From Micromonospora pattaloongensis (GTDB lineage: Bacteria; Actinomycetota; Actinomycetes; Mycobacteriales; Micromonosporaceae): a stretch of 64,000 bases of DNA. Positions 26,926 through 35,836 of this stretch are shown in pieces (positions within the stretch are counted from its first letter, which is position 1; each line of letters begins with the position of its first letter). The stretch covers positions 992,001-1,056,000 of the forward strand of contig NZ_FNPH01000001.1 of the NCBI RefSeq assembly GCF_900107255.1. Direction: 5' to 3'. The position numbers and the translations under genes were made by a program. The notes under the pieces were generated by a model that saw only the letters and a program-made list of their open reading frames with translations, was not told where the DNA came from and ran no database searches.

Positions 26926-27095
26926 AACGACGGTCGGCGGGTACGTGACGTGACCCACCACTTGACCGGTTCGGGAATCTCCGCTTCGTAACATGACGTT
27001 CTGCATCGCAGTTGCCGTTGCGCCCCGCGCGGGCGGAACCAGCCCGCCGTCGGCCCATCACCGCACGGCGCACCAGAGACTATCGGGAGTCGGCA

Positions 27096-28052
27096 GTGGA
27101 CGAGGTCCGTAACCTGATCATCATCGGCTCGGGGCCGGCCGGTTACACCGCGGCGGTGTACGCCGCACGCGCCAACCTCAAGCCCCTCGTCATCGAGGGC
27201 GTCCAGTCCGGTGGTGCCCTGATGACCACCACCGAGATCGAGAACTTCCCCGGCTTCCCGGACGGCATCATGGGGCCGGAGCTGATGGACTCGATGCGCA
27301 AGCAGGCCGAGCGCTTCGGGGCCGAGTTCATCACCGACGACGCGACGCGCGTGGAGCTGGTCGACACCGGCGTACCGGGCTCCGGCGCCGCCCACACGGT
27401 GTACGTGGGCGAGACCGCGTACCGCGCCAAGGCGGTCATCCTCAGCACCGGCTCGGCCTGGCGGCCGCTCGGCGTGCCGGGGGAGCAGGAGCTGCTGGGC
27501 CACGGCGTCTCCTCGTGCGCCACCTGCGACGGCTTCTTCTTCCGCGGCCAGCACATCGTCGTGGTCGGCGGTGGTGACTCGGCGATGGAGGAGGCGACCT
27601 TCCTGACCCGCTTCGCCGAGACGGTGACGATCATCCACCGCCGCGACGAGTTCCGGGCCAGCAAGATCATGGCCGAGCGTGCGCTGTCGAACGACAAGAT
27701 CCGTGTGGAGTGGAACACCGTGGTCGAGGAGATCCTCGGCGACGACGGCAAGGTGGTCGGCGTCCGCGTCCGCAACGCGCACACCGGCGAGGCGAAGGTC
27801 CTCGACGTGACCGGCGTGTTCGTCGCGATCGGTCACGACCCGCGCAGCGAGCTGTTCCGCGGCCAGGTCGAGCTCGACGAGAGCGGCTACGTCAAGGTGG
27901 ACGCCCCGACCACGCGGACCAGCATTCCCGGCGTGTTCGCCGCCGGTGACGTGGTCGATCACACGTACCGTCAGGCGATCACCGCCGCCGGTACCGGCTG
28001 TGCCGCGGCCCTGGACGCGGAGCGGTTCATCGCAACGCTGGAAGAAGTCTGA
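27096..28052 (+). CDS. trxB: Thioredoxin-disulfide reductase
   Basis: This FAD flavoenzyme uses NADPH to reduce thioredoxin. The 318-residue protein shows the FAD motif [13 protein letters not shown] (11-23), the redox pair Cys141-Ala-Thr-Cys144, the NADPH motif [10 protein letters not shown] (158-167) and the C-terminal FAAGDVVD segment. GTG 27096 with GGGAG upstream is chosen; extra N-terminal codons back to 27012 lack family likeness. The trxA gene follows after 36 bp. The 170-bp upstream gap separates it from the anti-sigma gene and must hold its promoter; in related bacteria trxBA is tied to SigM/SigR-type control, not verified here. Confidence 0.96.
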   Translation: MDEVRNLIIIGSGPAGYTAAVYAARANLKPLVIEGVQSGGALMTTTEIENFPGFPDGIMGPELMDSMRKQAERFGAEFITDDATRVELVDTGVPGSGAAHTVYVGETAYRAKAVILSTGSAWRPLGVPGEQELLGHGVSSCATCDGFFFRGQHIVVVGGGDSAMEEATFLTRFAETVTIIHRRDEFRASKIMAERALSNDKIRVEWNTVVEEILGDDGKVVGVRVRNAHTGEAKVLDVTGVFVAIGHDPRSELFRGQVELDESGYVKVDAPTTRTSIPGVFAAGDVVDHTYRQAITAAGTGCAAALDAERFIATLEEV

Positions 28053-28088
28053 AACACACCCCGAGCGGGTGCCCGAGGGAGGGTTCTA

Positions 28089-28412
28089 GTGGGAGCAACC
28101 AAGGCGGTCACCGACGCCAACTTCGTCACTGACGTGCTGCAGTCCGACAAGCCGGTGCTCGTCGACTTCTGGGCCGAGTGGTGCGCGCCGTGCCGCAAGG
28201 TCTCGCCGCTGCTCGAAGAGATCGCCGGCGAGATGGGGGACAAGGTCACCATCGTGAAGCTCAACATCGACGAGAACCCGGAGACGGCCCGCGCCTACCG
28301 CGTGATGTCCGTGCCGACCCTGACCATCTTCAAGGGCGGCCAGCCGGTGCAGTCCGTGGCGGGCGCCCGTCCCAAGGGCGACCTGGTCAAGCTGATCGAA
28401 TCGGCGCTGTAG
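28089..28412 (+). CDS. trxA: Thioredoxin
   Basis: The 107-residue thioredoxin starts at GTG 28089 and has the fold's core VDFWAEWCAPCRKVSPLLEE with the redox pair Cys32 and Cys35, the conserved cis-proline segment MSVPTLTIFKGG, and GARPKGDLVKLI at the end. The active site reads CAPC instead of the more common CGPC, a variant that is frequent and active. It accepts electrons from TrxB encoded just upstream. A hairpin terminator follows. Confidence 0.96.
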   Translation: MGATKAVTDANFVTDVLQSDKPVLVDFWAEWCAPCRKVSPLLEEIAGEMGDKVTIVKLNIDENPETARAYRVMSVPTLTIFKGGQPVQSVAGARPKGDLVKLIESAL

Positions 28413-28433
28413 CGACCGACCATCCGCAGCCGT

Positions 28434-28468
28434 CCGCGCCTCGCATCGCCCGCCGATGCGGGGCGCGG
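28434..28468 (+). terminator. Terminator after trxBA
   Basis: Arms of 15 bp (28434-28448 with 28454-28468), with one G-U wobble and a 5-nt loop, start 22 bp after the trxA stop. Confidence 0.75.
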
Positions 28469-28658
28469 TCCGTGCCCGGGCCGCATCCGCGCCGCCCGGC
28501 GCGGCGCCCGGCTGCATAGCGTCAACAACGCCAACACCGCGCAGCGCGTCACGGTACGCTCCGGAAGCGTTCTCACCGAGCGTGCAGCCGGAAGCCCTGC
28601 GGCCGCCGAACGGGGCGCGGTTCGCCAAGCACGCCACGCGCGCAGAGGGAGGTCGTAC

Positions 28659-29843
28659 GTGCGTCCGATCCGACGCGGGGACCGCGGACCGGCGGTCACC
28701 GAGATCCGAGCCGTTCTCGTCGGGCTCGACCTGCTGCGGCCGACCGATCCGGATCTAACGGACGGATTCGCGCCCGGCACCGACGAATTCGACGCCGGGA
28801 CGGAGTGGGCGGTCCGCACGTTCCAGCAGAGCCGGGGCCTGACGATCGACGGTCAGGTCGGCGCGGAGACCTGGCGGGCCCTGGACGCGGCCCGGTGGCG
28901 GCTCGGGGACCGGGCGCTCTACCACGCCATCCCCGAACCCCTGAACGGTGAGGACGTGCGGATCCTGCAGGAACGCCTGCTGGAGATGGGGTACAACGTG
29001 GGCCGCCCGGACGGCGTCTACGGCGCCCGGACCGCGCGCGCCGTCGCGCAGTTCCAACGGGAGATCGGGCTGTCGCCCGACGGGTCCTGCGGCCCGCAGA
29101 CGATGCACGCGCTGCGTCGGCTCGGCCGCAAGGTGATCGGCGGGCGACCCCAGTGGCTGCGCGAGGCCGACGCGCTGCGCGAGTCGGGCCCCAACCTGGT
29201 CGGCAAGACCATCATCATCGACCCCGGCCACGGCTCCGCCGACCCGGGCATCGTGGTCCCCGACGGCCTGCTGCGCTGGACCGAGGCCGATCTGGCGTAC
29301 GACCTCGCGGCCCGGCTGGAGGGCCGGCTGGCGGCGGCGGGGATGCGGGTGCACCTGACGCGCGGCCCGGCGCCGACCGCGCCGCTGCCCGACCTGGTCC
29401 GCACCCAGCTCGCCAACGACCTGGGTGGCGATCTGTTCATCTCGCTGCACATCGACGGTCACGCGAACCCGGAGGCCGAGGGCGTCGCCACCTACCACTT
29501 CGGCACCGGCAACGGTGTGACGTCGACGGTGGGGGAGCGTCTCGCCAACCTCGTCCAACGCGAGATCGTCGTCCGCACCGACCTGCGGGACTGCCGCTCC
29601 CACGCCAAGACGTGGGAGCTGCTGCGCCTGACCCGGATGCCCGCGGTCCGGGTCGACGTCGGCTACCTGACGTCTCCCACCGACCGCGCACGGCTGGTCG
29701 ACCCGCTCTTCCGGGACCGCGTCGTCGAGGCGATCGTCGCCGCGGTGCAGCGGATGTACTTTCCGATCGAGCAGGACGTGCCGACCGGCTCGATCGACGT
29801 GCGCACGCTGCGCGCCGTCGTCGCTGCCGCCGCGGCCGACTGA
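28659..29843 (+). CDS. cwlM: CwlM-like protein: peptidoglycan-binding and amidase_3 domains
   Basis: The 394-residue protein has two peptidoglycan-binding (PG_binding_1) repeats (about 5-75 and 92-155; VRTFQQSRGLTIDGQVG and AVAQFQREIGLSPDGSCG) and an amidase_3 domain (about 182-370) with zinc ligands His191 (DPGHG), Glu209 and His264 (SLHIDGHAN). The expected catalytic Glu of the V-E-x-G-F motif is Asp333 in VDVGYLTSP. There is no signal peptide, so it is cytoplasmic, like mycobacterial CwlM, which PknB phosphorylates and which stimulates MurA. It lies next to trxA as in Mycobacterium. Start GTG 28659, with GGGAGG about 8 nt upstream. Confidence 0.92.
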   Translation: MRPIRRGDRGPAVTEIRAVLVGLDLLRPTDPDLTDGFAPGTDEFDAGTEWAVRTFQQSRGLTIDGQVGAETWRALDAARWRLGDRALYHAIPEPLNGEDVRILQERLLEMGYNVGRPDGVYGARTARAVAQFQREIGLSPDGSCGPQTMHALRRLGRKVIGGRPQWLREADALRESGPNLVGKTIIIDPGHGSADPGIVVPDGLLRWTEADLAYDLAARLEGRLAAAGMRVHLTRGPAPTAPLPDLVRTQLANDLGGDLFISLHIDGHANPEAEGVATYHFGTGNGVTSTVGERLANLVQREIVVRTDLRDCRSHAKTWELLRLTRMPAVRVDVGYLTSPTDRARLVDPLFRDRVVEAIVAAVQRMYFPIEQDVPTGSIDVRTLRAVVAAAAAD

Positions 29844-29872
29844 CCCAGCCGCGCCGGTGCGCTCAGCCCCGG

Positions 29873-30532
29873 TCAGACCGTGGTGCTGCGGGTGGCTGGG
29901 CGGACCGGCCGGAGCAGCGTCTCCGGGCTCATCGAGCCGAGCAGCTTCTCCAGCGCGTACTCCACGTCCGACTTCCACGACAGCGCCGTCCGCAGCTCCA
30001 GCCGCAGTCGGGGATAACGCGGGTGCTGCCGGACGGTCTTGAAACCGACCGAGAGGAAGAAGTCGGCGGGCGCCACGCACCCCGGCATGCCCTCGGCGAC
30101 GTCGCCGAACTTGGCGTCACCGAACGCCTCGATCGCCTTGATGCCCCGCTTCGTCAGGTCGCGCGCCACCCCCTGCACCAGCATCCGCCCCAGCCCGCCG
30201 CCGGCGAAGGCCGGCACGATGTGCGCGGTGGTGAGCAGGGCGGCGTCGGCCGAGACCGGGGAGGTCGGGAACGCGAGCGACCGGGGCACGTACGACGGCG
30301 GGGCGTACATCACGAACCCCGCCGGCATACCGTCGACGTACGCCAGCTTGCCGCACGAGCCCCACTCCAGCAGCGTCTGCGAAACCCAGGCCTCTTTCTC
30401 CAGCCCCGGGTCACCGGCGGCGCGGGCCCGCTCGGCCGACACGGGGTCGAGCTCCCAGAAGACGCACCGCCGACACGGCTGCGGCAGGTCTTCGAGCGTG
30501 TCCAGCGTCAAGCTGACCAAACGTCGCGACAT
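29873..30532 (-). CDS. GNAT-family acetyltransferase
   Basis: The 219-residue protein is a GNAT acetyltransferase: the acetyl-CoA loop GGGLGRMLVQGVARDLTKRG follows the strand LTTAHIVPAF, and a CV(A)PADFFLSVGFKTVR segment forms the last core strand. A Cys pair near the start (QPCRRCVFWEL) is typical of the origin-linked actinobacterial members. The substrate is unknown. The ATG at 30532 is taken because AGGATG lies upstream and earlier codons are unlike protein. It is convergent with cwlM, 29 bp apart, and corresponds by position to the gene between cwlM and parB in related genomes. Confidence 0.85.
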   Translation of the reverse strand: MSRRLVSLTLDTLEDLPQPCRRCVFWELDPVSAERARAAGDPGLEKEAWVSQTLLEWGSCGKLAYVDGMPAGFVMYAPPSYVPRSLAFPTSPVSADAALLTTAHIVPAFAGGGLGRMLVQGVARDLTKRGIKAIEAFGDAKFGDVAEGMPGCVAPADFFLSVGFKTVRQHPRYPRLRLELRTALSWKSDVEYALEKLLGSMSPETLLRPVRPATRSTTV

Positions 30533-30802
30533 TGGCGCATCCTCAAAAACCGGTCGAGTGTCGAAACACCGCGGAGCCTGCCACGCGCCGCCTCGTTGCC
30601 CCCAAGGTCGGATCGTACGCCGGAACCTCGCGAGCCGGGAGAGGTCGGGCGGGGTGGGCACAGAGCACTGTCCGGCATGTGAGCCGACACGCGATACGGC
30701 CACGCGCCGCGACACGCCGGACTACGATCGACCAACCAGCCCTTTTCTGCCGCCACCGGCGCCGGCACTACCGCGTGGCAAGCGCGCGATCGAGGTGATG
30801 TC

Positions 30803-32119
30803 ATGACCGGCACGACGCTCGACGACTACACCGACCGCTACGCCCGGCGGGTACGGGGAATGACGGCTTCCGAGATCCGCGCACTGTTCGCGGTCGCCAG
30901 CCGCCCCGAGGTCGTGTCGCTCGCCGGTGGCGCACCGTACATCGCGGCGCTGCCGCTCGACGCCGTCGGCGAGATGCTCGGCCGGCTCGGCAGCGAGGAC
31001 GGGGTGACCACCCTGCAGTACGGCATCGGCCAGGGCACGCTGGAGCTGCGCGAGCGGATCTGCGAGGTGATGTCCCTCTCCGGGATCGACGTCGGCAGCG
31101 GCGCCTCCCCGGAGGACGTGGTCGTCACGGTCGGCGGCCAGCAGGCGCTGGACCTGGTCGCCCGCCTCTTCCTCGACCCCGGCGACGTGGTGCTCGCCGA
31201 GGGGCCCACGTACGTCGGCGCGCTCGGCGTCTTCCAGGCCGCCCAGGCGCAGGTCGTGCACGTGCCGATGGACGAAGACGGGCTGGTGCCCGAGGCGCTG
31301 GAACTGGCGATCGCCGAGGTGTCGAAGTCGGGCCGGCGCGCCAAGTTCCTCTACACGATCCCCACCTTCCAGAACCCCGCCGGAGTGACGCTCACCGAGG
31401 AGCGCCGGGAGCGGGTGCTGGACATCTGCGAGCGCGCGGGGCTGCTCGTCATCGAGGACGACCCGTACGGGCAGCTCGGCTTCGACGGGGACGTTCCCGC
31501 CCCGCTGCGCGCCCGCCGACGCGACGGGGTCTTCTACCTGAGCACCTTCTCGAAGACGTTCGCCCCCGGGCTGCGCGTCGGCTGGATCCTCGCGCCGCAC
31601 GCCGTGCGTGACAAGCTCGTCATCGCCAGCGAGGCCCAGATCCTCTGTCCCAGCGCGTACGCGCAGGCCGCCGTCACGACGTACCTGAGCACGATGCCGT
31701 GGCGCGAACAGCTCAAGACGTACCGGGAGGTCTACCGGGAACGCCGCGACGCGCTGCTGACCGCCCTGCAGGATCTGATGCCCCCGGGCACGACCTGGAC
31801 CCGGCCGGGCGGCGGCCTCTTCGTCTGGGCCTCGCTGCCGGACGGCCTCGACTCGAAGGCGATGATGCCGCGCGCGATCGCCGCCCGCGTCGCGTACGTG
31901 CCGGGCACCGGCTTCTACGCCGACGGCAACGGGGCCGGCCACATGCGCCTCAACTTCTCCTTCCCGCCCCCGGATCGGATCCGTGAGGGCGTGCGACGGC
32001 TGGCCGGCGTGATGGAGCAGGAGATCGCTATGCGCCAGGTCTTCGGGGCCATCGGCGGTCCCACCGGTCGGCGCCGCGGACAGGCCGGGTCGGACACCCC
32101 GGGTCCGGACTTGGCATGA
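30803..32119 (+). CDS. PLP-dependent aminotransferase (class I, LysN/MocR-like)
   Basis: The 438-residue fold-type I aminotransferase shows VSLAGGAPY near the start, TVGGQQALDLVARLFLDPGD, FLYTIPTFQNPAGVTL, EDDPYGQL and the PLP-lysine segment STFSKTFAPGLRVGW (Lys251). It resembles 2-aminoadipate/aromatic transaminases of the LysN group; no DNA-binding domain is attached, so it is not a MocR regulator. Substrate is unknown. GAGGTG lies 7 nt before the ATG. The ligase gene starts 7 bp after its stop, forming a two-gene operon of an aminotransferase and a D-Ala-D-Ala-type ligase. Confidence 0.9.
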   Translation: MTGTTLDDYTDRYARRVRGMTASEIRALFAVASRPEVVSLAGGAPYIAALPLDAVGEMLGRLGSEDGVTTLQYGIGQGTLELRERICEVMSLSGIDVGSGASPEDVVVTVGGQQALDLVARLFLDPGDVVLAEGPTYVGALGVFQAAQAQVVHVPMDEDGLVPEALELAIAEVSKSGRRAKFLYTIPTFQNPAGVTLTEERRERVLDICERAGLLVIEDDPYGQLGFDGDVPAPLRARRRDGVFYLSTFSKTFAPGLRVGWILAPHAVRDKLVIASEAQILCPSAYAQAAVTTYLSTMPWREQLKTYREVYRERRDALLTALQDLMPPGTTWTRPGGGLFVWASLPDGLDSKAMMPRAIAARVAYVPGTGFYADGNGAGHMRLNFSFPPPDRIREGVRRLAGVMEQEIAMRQVFGAIGGPTGRRRGQAGSDTPGPDLA

Positions 32120-32126
32120 TCTCGGC

Positions 32127-33113
32127 ATGAGCGCACGACCCACTGCACCATCCCCCGTCCCGACGTCGGAGATCCGCGTCCTCGTGCTCGCCGGGGGCCT
32201 GTCGTACGAACGGGACGTGTCGCTGCGGTCCGGCCGGCGGGTGCTCGACGCGCTGCGGGCCAGCGGCATCGAGGCCGAGCTGCGGGACGCGGACGTGACG
32301 CTGCTGCCCGCGCTCGAGGCCGACCCGCCGGACGCCGTCGTCATCGCGCTGCACGGCGCGACGGGGGAGGACGGCTCACTGCGCGGCGTCCTCGACCTCT
32401 ACGACATCCCGTACGTCGGCTGCGACGCCCGCTCCTCGCGGCTCGCGTGGGACAAGCCGTCGGCGAAGACGGTGCTGCGGGAGGCGGGCATCCCCACCCC
32501 GGACTGGGTGGCGCTGCCGCACGACCGCTTCTCCGAGCTCGGCGCGGTCGTCGTACTCGACCGGATCGCCGAGCGGATCGGCCTGCCGCTGATGGTGAAG
32601 CCGGCGCACGGTGGATCCGGGCTCGGCGCCGCGGTGGTCCGGGACGTCGGCGCGCTCCCGGCGGCGATGGTCGGCTGTTTCTCGTACGACTCGACGGCGC
32701 TCGTCGAGCGCTACGTCCCCGGCATGGACGTCGCGGTCTCCGTCGTCGACCTCGGTGAGGGCCCGCAGGCGCTGCCCGCCGTGGAGATCGTGCCCCGCAA
32801 CGGCGTGTACGACTACGCCGCCCGCTACACCGCGGGGCTCACGACCTGGCACGCCCCCGCCCGGCTCGACGCCGCGGTGGCGACCCGGGTGGCAGAGACC
32901 GCGCTGGCCGCCCATTCGGCCCTCGGTCTACGCGACCTGTCCCGCGTCGACCTGATCGTCGACGCGTCCGGCCAGCCACACGTGCTGGAGGTCAACGTGT
33001 CGCCCGGCATGACGGAGACGTCGCTGTTGCCGCTCGCGGTACAGGCGGCCGGCCTCGACTTCGGCAAGCTGCTCGCCACCCTGGTCTCGCGCGCGGCTGC
33101 CCGCCGCGGTTAG
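32127..33113 (+). CDS. D-alanine--D-alanine ligase family protein (ATP-grasp)
   Basis: The 328-residue ATP-grasp protein has the Ddl hallmarks: GGLSYERDVSLRSGRRVLDAL (compare the GGxSxEHEVS start), HGATGEDGSLRGVLD, LMVKPAHGGSGLGAA, and the C-terminal DVLEVNVSPGMTETS-like segment LEVNVSPGMTETSLLP. It therefore probably joins two D-amino acids for cell-wall precursors, but it is slightly short and reads NVSPGMT instead of NTxPGMT, so it may be a paralogue with another substrate, coupled to the aminotransferase just upstream. It overlaps the convergent HIT-like gene by 4 bp. Confidence 0.85.
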   Translation: MSARPTAPSPVPTSEIRVLVLAGGLSYERDVSLRSGRRVLDALRASGIEAELRDADVTLLPALEADPPDAVVIALHGATGEDGSLRGVLDLYDIPYVGCDARSSRLAWDKPSAKTVLREAGIPTPDWVALPHDRFSELGAVVVLDRIAERIGLPLMVKPAHGGSGLGAAVVRDVGALPAAMVGCFSYDSTALVERYVPGMDVAVSVVDLGEGPQALPAVEIVPRNGVYDYAARYTAGLTTWHAPARLDAAVATRVAETALAAHSALGLRDLSRVDLIVDASGQPHVLEVNVSPGMTETSLLPLAVQAAGLDFGKLLATLVSRAAARRG

Positions 33114-34087
33114 CTCCCCGCCGGCTCGGGCGCACTCGCCCATGTCGCCCGCGGAACCGCCGGCTGACCCGACGCGGCCAACGTCTCGTTCCTGCCCGAC
33201 CCCGCGGTTGCGGCCGACCCATCGTTGACGGCCCGATCGTTGGCCGCCGGGGGACCGCCCAGCTCCGCCGCGTCCGGTTCGGCACCCGCCCGTCCTGCAC
33301 CCCCGTCGCCGCTCCGCTTCGGGACGCCCGGCGCATCCGGCGTCGCCGTCGCCCGCCCTCCGGCATCCCCACGTCCCGGTGACGCCATCGCCTGGTCGCC
33401 TCGCGCCGCTGTGGGCGCGTTCTGGCCGTCCTCGTCGGGACGCGCGTCGTCCGCATCGTCGTCGCCGAGCACCGACCCGAGCACCTGGTCCGTCAGGCTC
33501 GACGGGGCCTGCCACTCGATCCGGGGCGGCGCCGCCAGCGGCCGCCCGCCGAACTCGGCCAGCCAGGCGGCCACAAGCGCCAGGTTCTCCCGCCACTGTG
33601 ACTCGGGGATCGGCGGCAGGATGTCGTCCCACAACGAGAGGAAGGTTCCGCGCAGCTGGAGCCGCCCACGGGGCCGGGCCAGGAACCAGACGTGCAGGTG
33701 CGCGGCGCCGTCGCCCCACCGATTGACGTGGACCCGGGCAACGCCGTCGAGGGAGCGGATCGCCCGCTCCAACCGCACGGTCATAACCCCGAGTTCGGCC
33801 GCGAGCAGGTTGGGCAGGTCGCCGAGATCGAGGTGCGACCGGGACTCCAGGATCAGCACCATGGGCAGTCCGGTGGGGCGGTCCATGGCGCGTACCCGCC
33901 AGCGGTCACTCACCCAGATGTACGCCTCGTCCGGCGCGGCGCAGGCGCTGCAGTCGGCAGAGTCCTCACCCTTGCGCGGCGGTTCGACCGCCACCGGATC
34001 ATCGAGTTGCTTGACGCGCAGCTCACCTTCGAACGGGAACGAGGGCCACTTCGTGAAGTCGGGAACAGAGCCAGGCGTGTGAGGCAC
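33110..34087 (-). CDS. HIT-like domain protein with low-complexity C-terminal tail
   Basis: The 325-residue product starts at GTG 34087 (AGGG about 8 nt upstream). Residues 1 to about 175 form a HIT/GalT-like fold: a Cys pair (SADCSACAAP) near the start, WRVRAMDRPTGLPMVLILESRSHLDLGDLP, and the HIT-type histidines in AAHLHVWFLARP. The family hydrolyses or transfers nucleotides; only two of the usual three histidines are seen (HLHVW), so activity is uncertain. Residues 210-325 are Gly/Ala/Asp/Pro-rich. It is convergent with the ligase gene. The start codon is the least certain point. Confidence 0.72.
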   Translation of the reverse strand: MPHTPGSVPDFTKWPSFPFEGELRVKQLDDPVAVEPPRKGEDSADCSACAAPDEAYIWVSDRWRVRAMDRPTGLPMVLILESRSHLDLGDLPNLLAAELGVMTVRLERAIRSLDGVARVHVNRWGDGAAHLHVWFLARPRGRLQLRGTFLSLWDDILPPIPESQWRENLALVAAWLAEFGGRPLAAPPRIEWQAPSSLTDQVLGSVLGDDDADDARPDEDGQNAPTAARGDQAMASPGRGDAGGRATATPDAPGVPKRSGDGGAGRAGAEPDAAELGGPPAANDRAVNDGSAATAGSGRNETLAASGQPAVPRATWASAPEPAGS

Positions 34088-34229
34088 GACGCTGACCCTA
34101 ACGGAGCCAGGCACGCCTGTCCGTCCCCGTTTCGGACGGAGAGGGTGGAGCGCAGCTGTGCGGGCCGAGCATGCGGGACGGCGGTCAAAAGGTCCGTCGT
34201 CCACAGGGCGGAAGGGCGTTTTACGCGCG

Positions 34230-34243
34230 GTTTCACGTGAAAC
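34230..34243. promoter_or_regulatory. parS: parS centromere site
   Basis: A perfect 14-bp palindrome GTTTCACGTGAAAC, the conserved ParB-binding sequence of bacterial chromosomes. It lies about 140 bp upstream of the HIT-like gene start. Confidence 0.95.
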
Positions 34244-34854
34244 GGGGTGCCCTGTGGAAAACCGCTGTGGATGACGGCGGATACCTGACGGGCACCGCGG
34301 ATCCTCGTTTCACGGCGCGCGTGCCGGGGGTTGCGGTATGGCGGCTCCGGGGATGCGGACCGTCGTGCGTCGACGCTGCGGGGTTTTCGCGGTGCGGCAT
34401 GGCCGCATGAGCGGCGTCGACATCTCGCCGTCCGCAACTCCGCTGGTTGTTCAGCTCCGGCCCGTTGGGCGACGTGACCGGCGGATCCAAGTTTTCGGGG
34501 GCAAGACGCCGGAGTCCTGGAGCGCGGGTCGGCCAGGGCCTGATTGGCAGCTACGCAGGCTCTGTGTGGCGGCTTCGCAGGCACCCGGCCAGTCCTGGCC
34601 GCCGGACGCCCGGCCGCGCGGGCTGACAGGGACGCAGGACCCGGTCGAGGGGCTGCGCGCTTTGTACCGGGTGCTGGCGTCGGGCTCGCCGGCCACGGGT
34701 TTCGGCCACCCGCGAGTTTCATCCGCTGCATTCGGCGCTGGTCGCGGCTGGTCGACGCTCCATGGCATGCCCCGGGGGAGATCTGGGATCGCGCCGGTGC
34801 GTACGAGCAATGGAGGACGTCGCTCCCAGTCGAGCCCCCTGCGGGCCCCGCTTT

Positions 34855-34868
34855 GTTTCACGTGAAAC
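34855..34868. promoter_or_regulatory. parS: parS centromere site
   Basis: A perfect 14-bp palindrome GTTTCACGTGAAAC in the gene-free stretch between the HIT-like gene and parB. Confidence 0.95.
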
Positions 34869-35559
34869 GACCTCGTCTCCCGGTGCCACGAGACGACGCG
34901 GTGCCCGTGGTGCCGCGTCGGCTTGGCTACCGAGAAATCCGTGGGTGACCAAGGGGCGGCCGGCCACCACGACCAGCAGATCAAGAATGCAACCGCTGCT
35001 GAGCCTTCCGGCCGGCGACTGCGGCGATGCGCGGCACCGGAGGCCGACCGAGGAAGCGGGGGACCGGTATCCGCTGGTGCCGACGCACAGCCCAGCGGGC
35101 GGGGCGGTATCAGTGAAGGGCCAAGCGGCTGCGGGTGGTGCCGCCTGGGCCGATCGGGAGGCGATCTGATCCCCGCCCCGCGCGGGTCGATTTCGTCTCC
35201 CGACGGATCACGCCGGTTTGCCGGGACGCCGGTCGCCCATCCGGCGCTCGGCACGGCCGTGATGCCGGGACGGGCCGCCGCACATGCGGGCATCACGTCC
35301 GGGCAGAGTCATTGCACGCCGAGCGACGTCAGACGCCCAGGGTGATCATCACGGATGGCCGTCCTCGCGGGAACGGTGCCCCCGCCAGCCCCGGCCGCTC
35401 GGCGACCTGCGGTCCGCCGCCGACGTCCGACCGTTCCGCGTCCGGCGTCTCCGTCCGCCGCCGACGTGGTGCGGCGGCGTCCTACGTCGGACGATCGGCC
35501 CCAGCAGTCGGCGGGCGTCAGCCGTCCGCAGTCGCTCTCCGCTGCCCACGTCCGGCAGC

Positions 35560-35603
35560 CGACGTCCGCGGTCCGCGCCGGCCGTCGACGTCCGCGGTCC
35601 GCG
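35560..35603. repeat. 18-bp direct repeat in GACGTCCG-rich DNA
   Basis: CGACGTCCGCGGTCCGCG occurs at 35560-35577 and again at 35586-35603, 26 bp apart. The surrounding 35400-35630 region repeats shorter words such as GCCGACGTCC several times. Confidence 0.75.
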
Positions 35604-35736
35604 TCCGCAGTCGACGCCGGCAACCCGGCCAGGGTAGTAGGCGTCCGGAGGGCTCGACGGATCGCCGGATCGAAAGCGCCCGCGGCGAAACCAATAGGCA
35701 GGTCGCCGCCACGTAGAACACGCGCCGGGTTCCAAA

Positions 35737-35836
35737 ATGGGGGCGCGCGACTGCTGTGCCGATGGGGGCACGAGACCGCTGTGCCGATGGGGGCACGAGA
35801 CCGCTGTGCCGATGGGGGCACGAGACCGCTGTGCCG
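35737..35836. repeat. 25-bp tandem repeat, four units
   Basis: Four units (35737-35761 degenerate; 35762-35786, 35787-35811 and 35812-35836 identical) begin ATGGGGGCACGAGACCGCTG, with the start of a fifth after them. Each unit contains GGCAC and GTGCC, which can pair as a small hairpin. The unit length is not a multiple of three, so it is not a coding repeat. Confidence 0.93.

Noticed and set aside
28501-28655. Short peptide frame before cwlM as a separate gene
   Set aside because: The sequence has no conserved start context or family likeness; it is more likely the cwlM promoter region.
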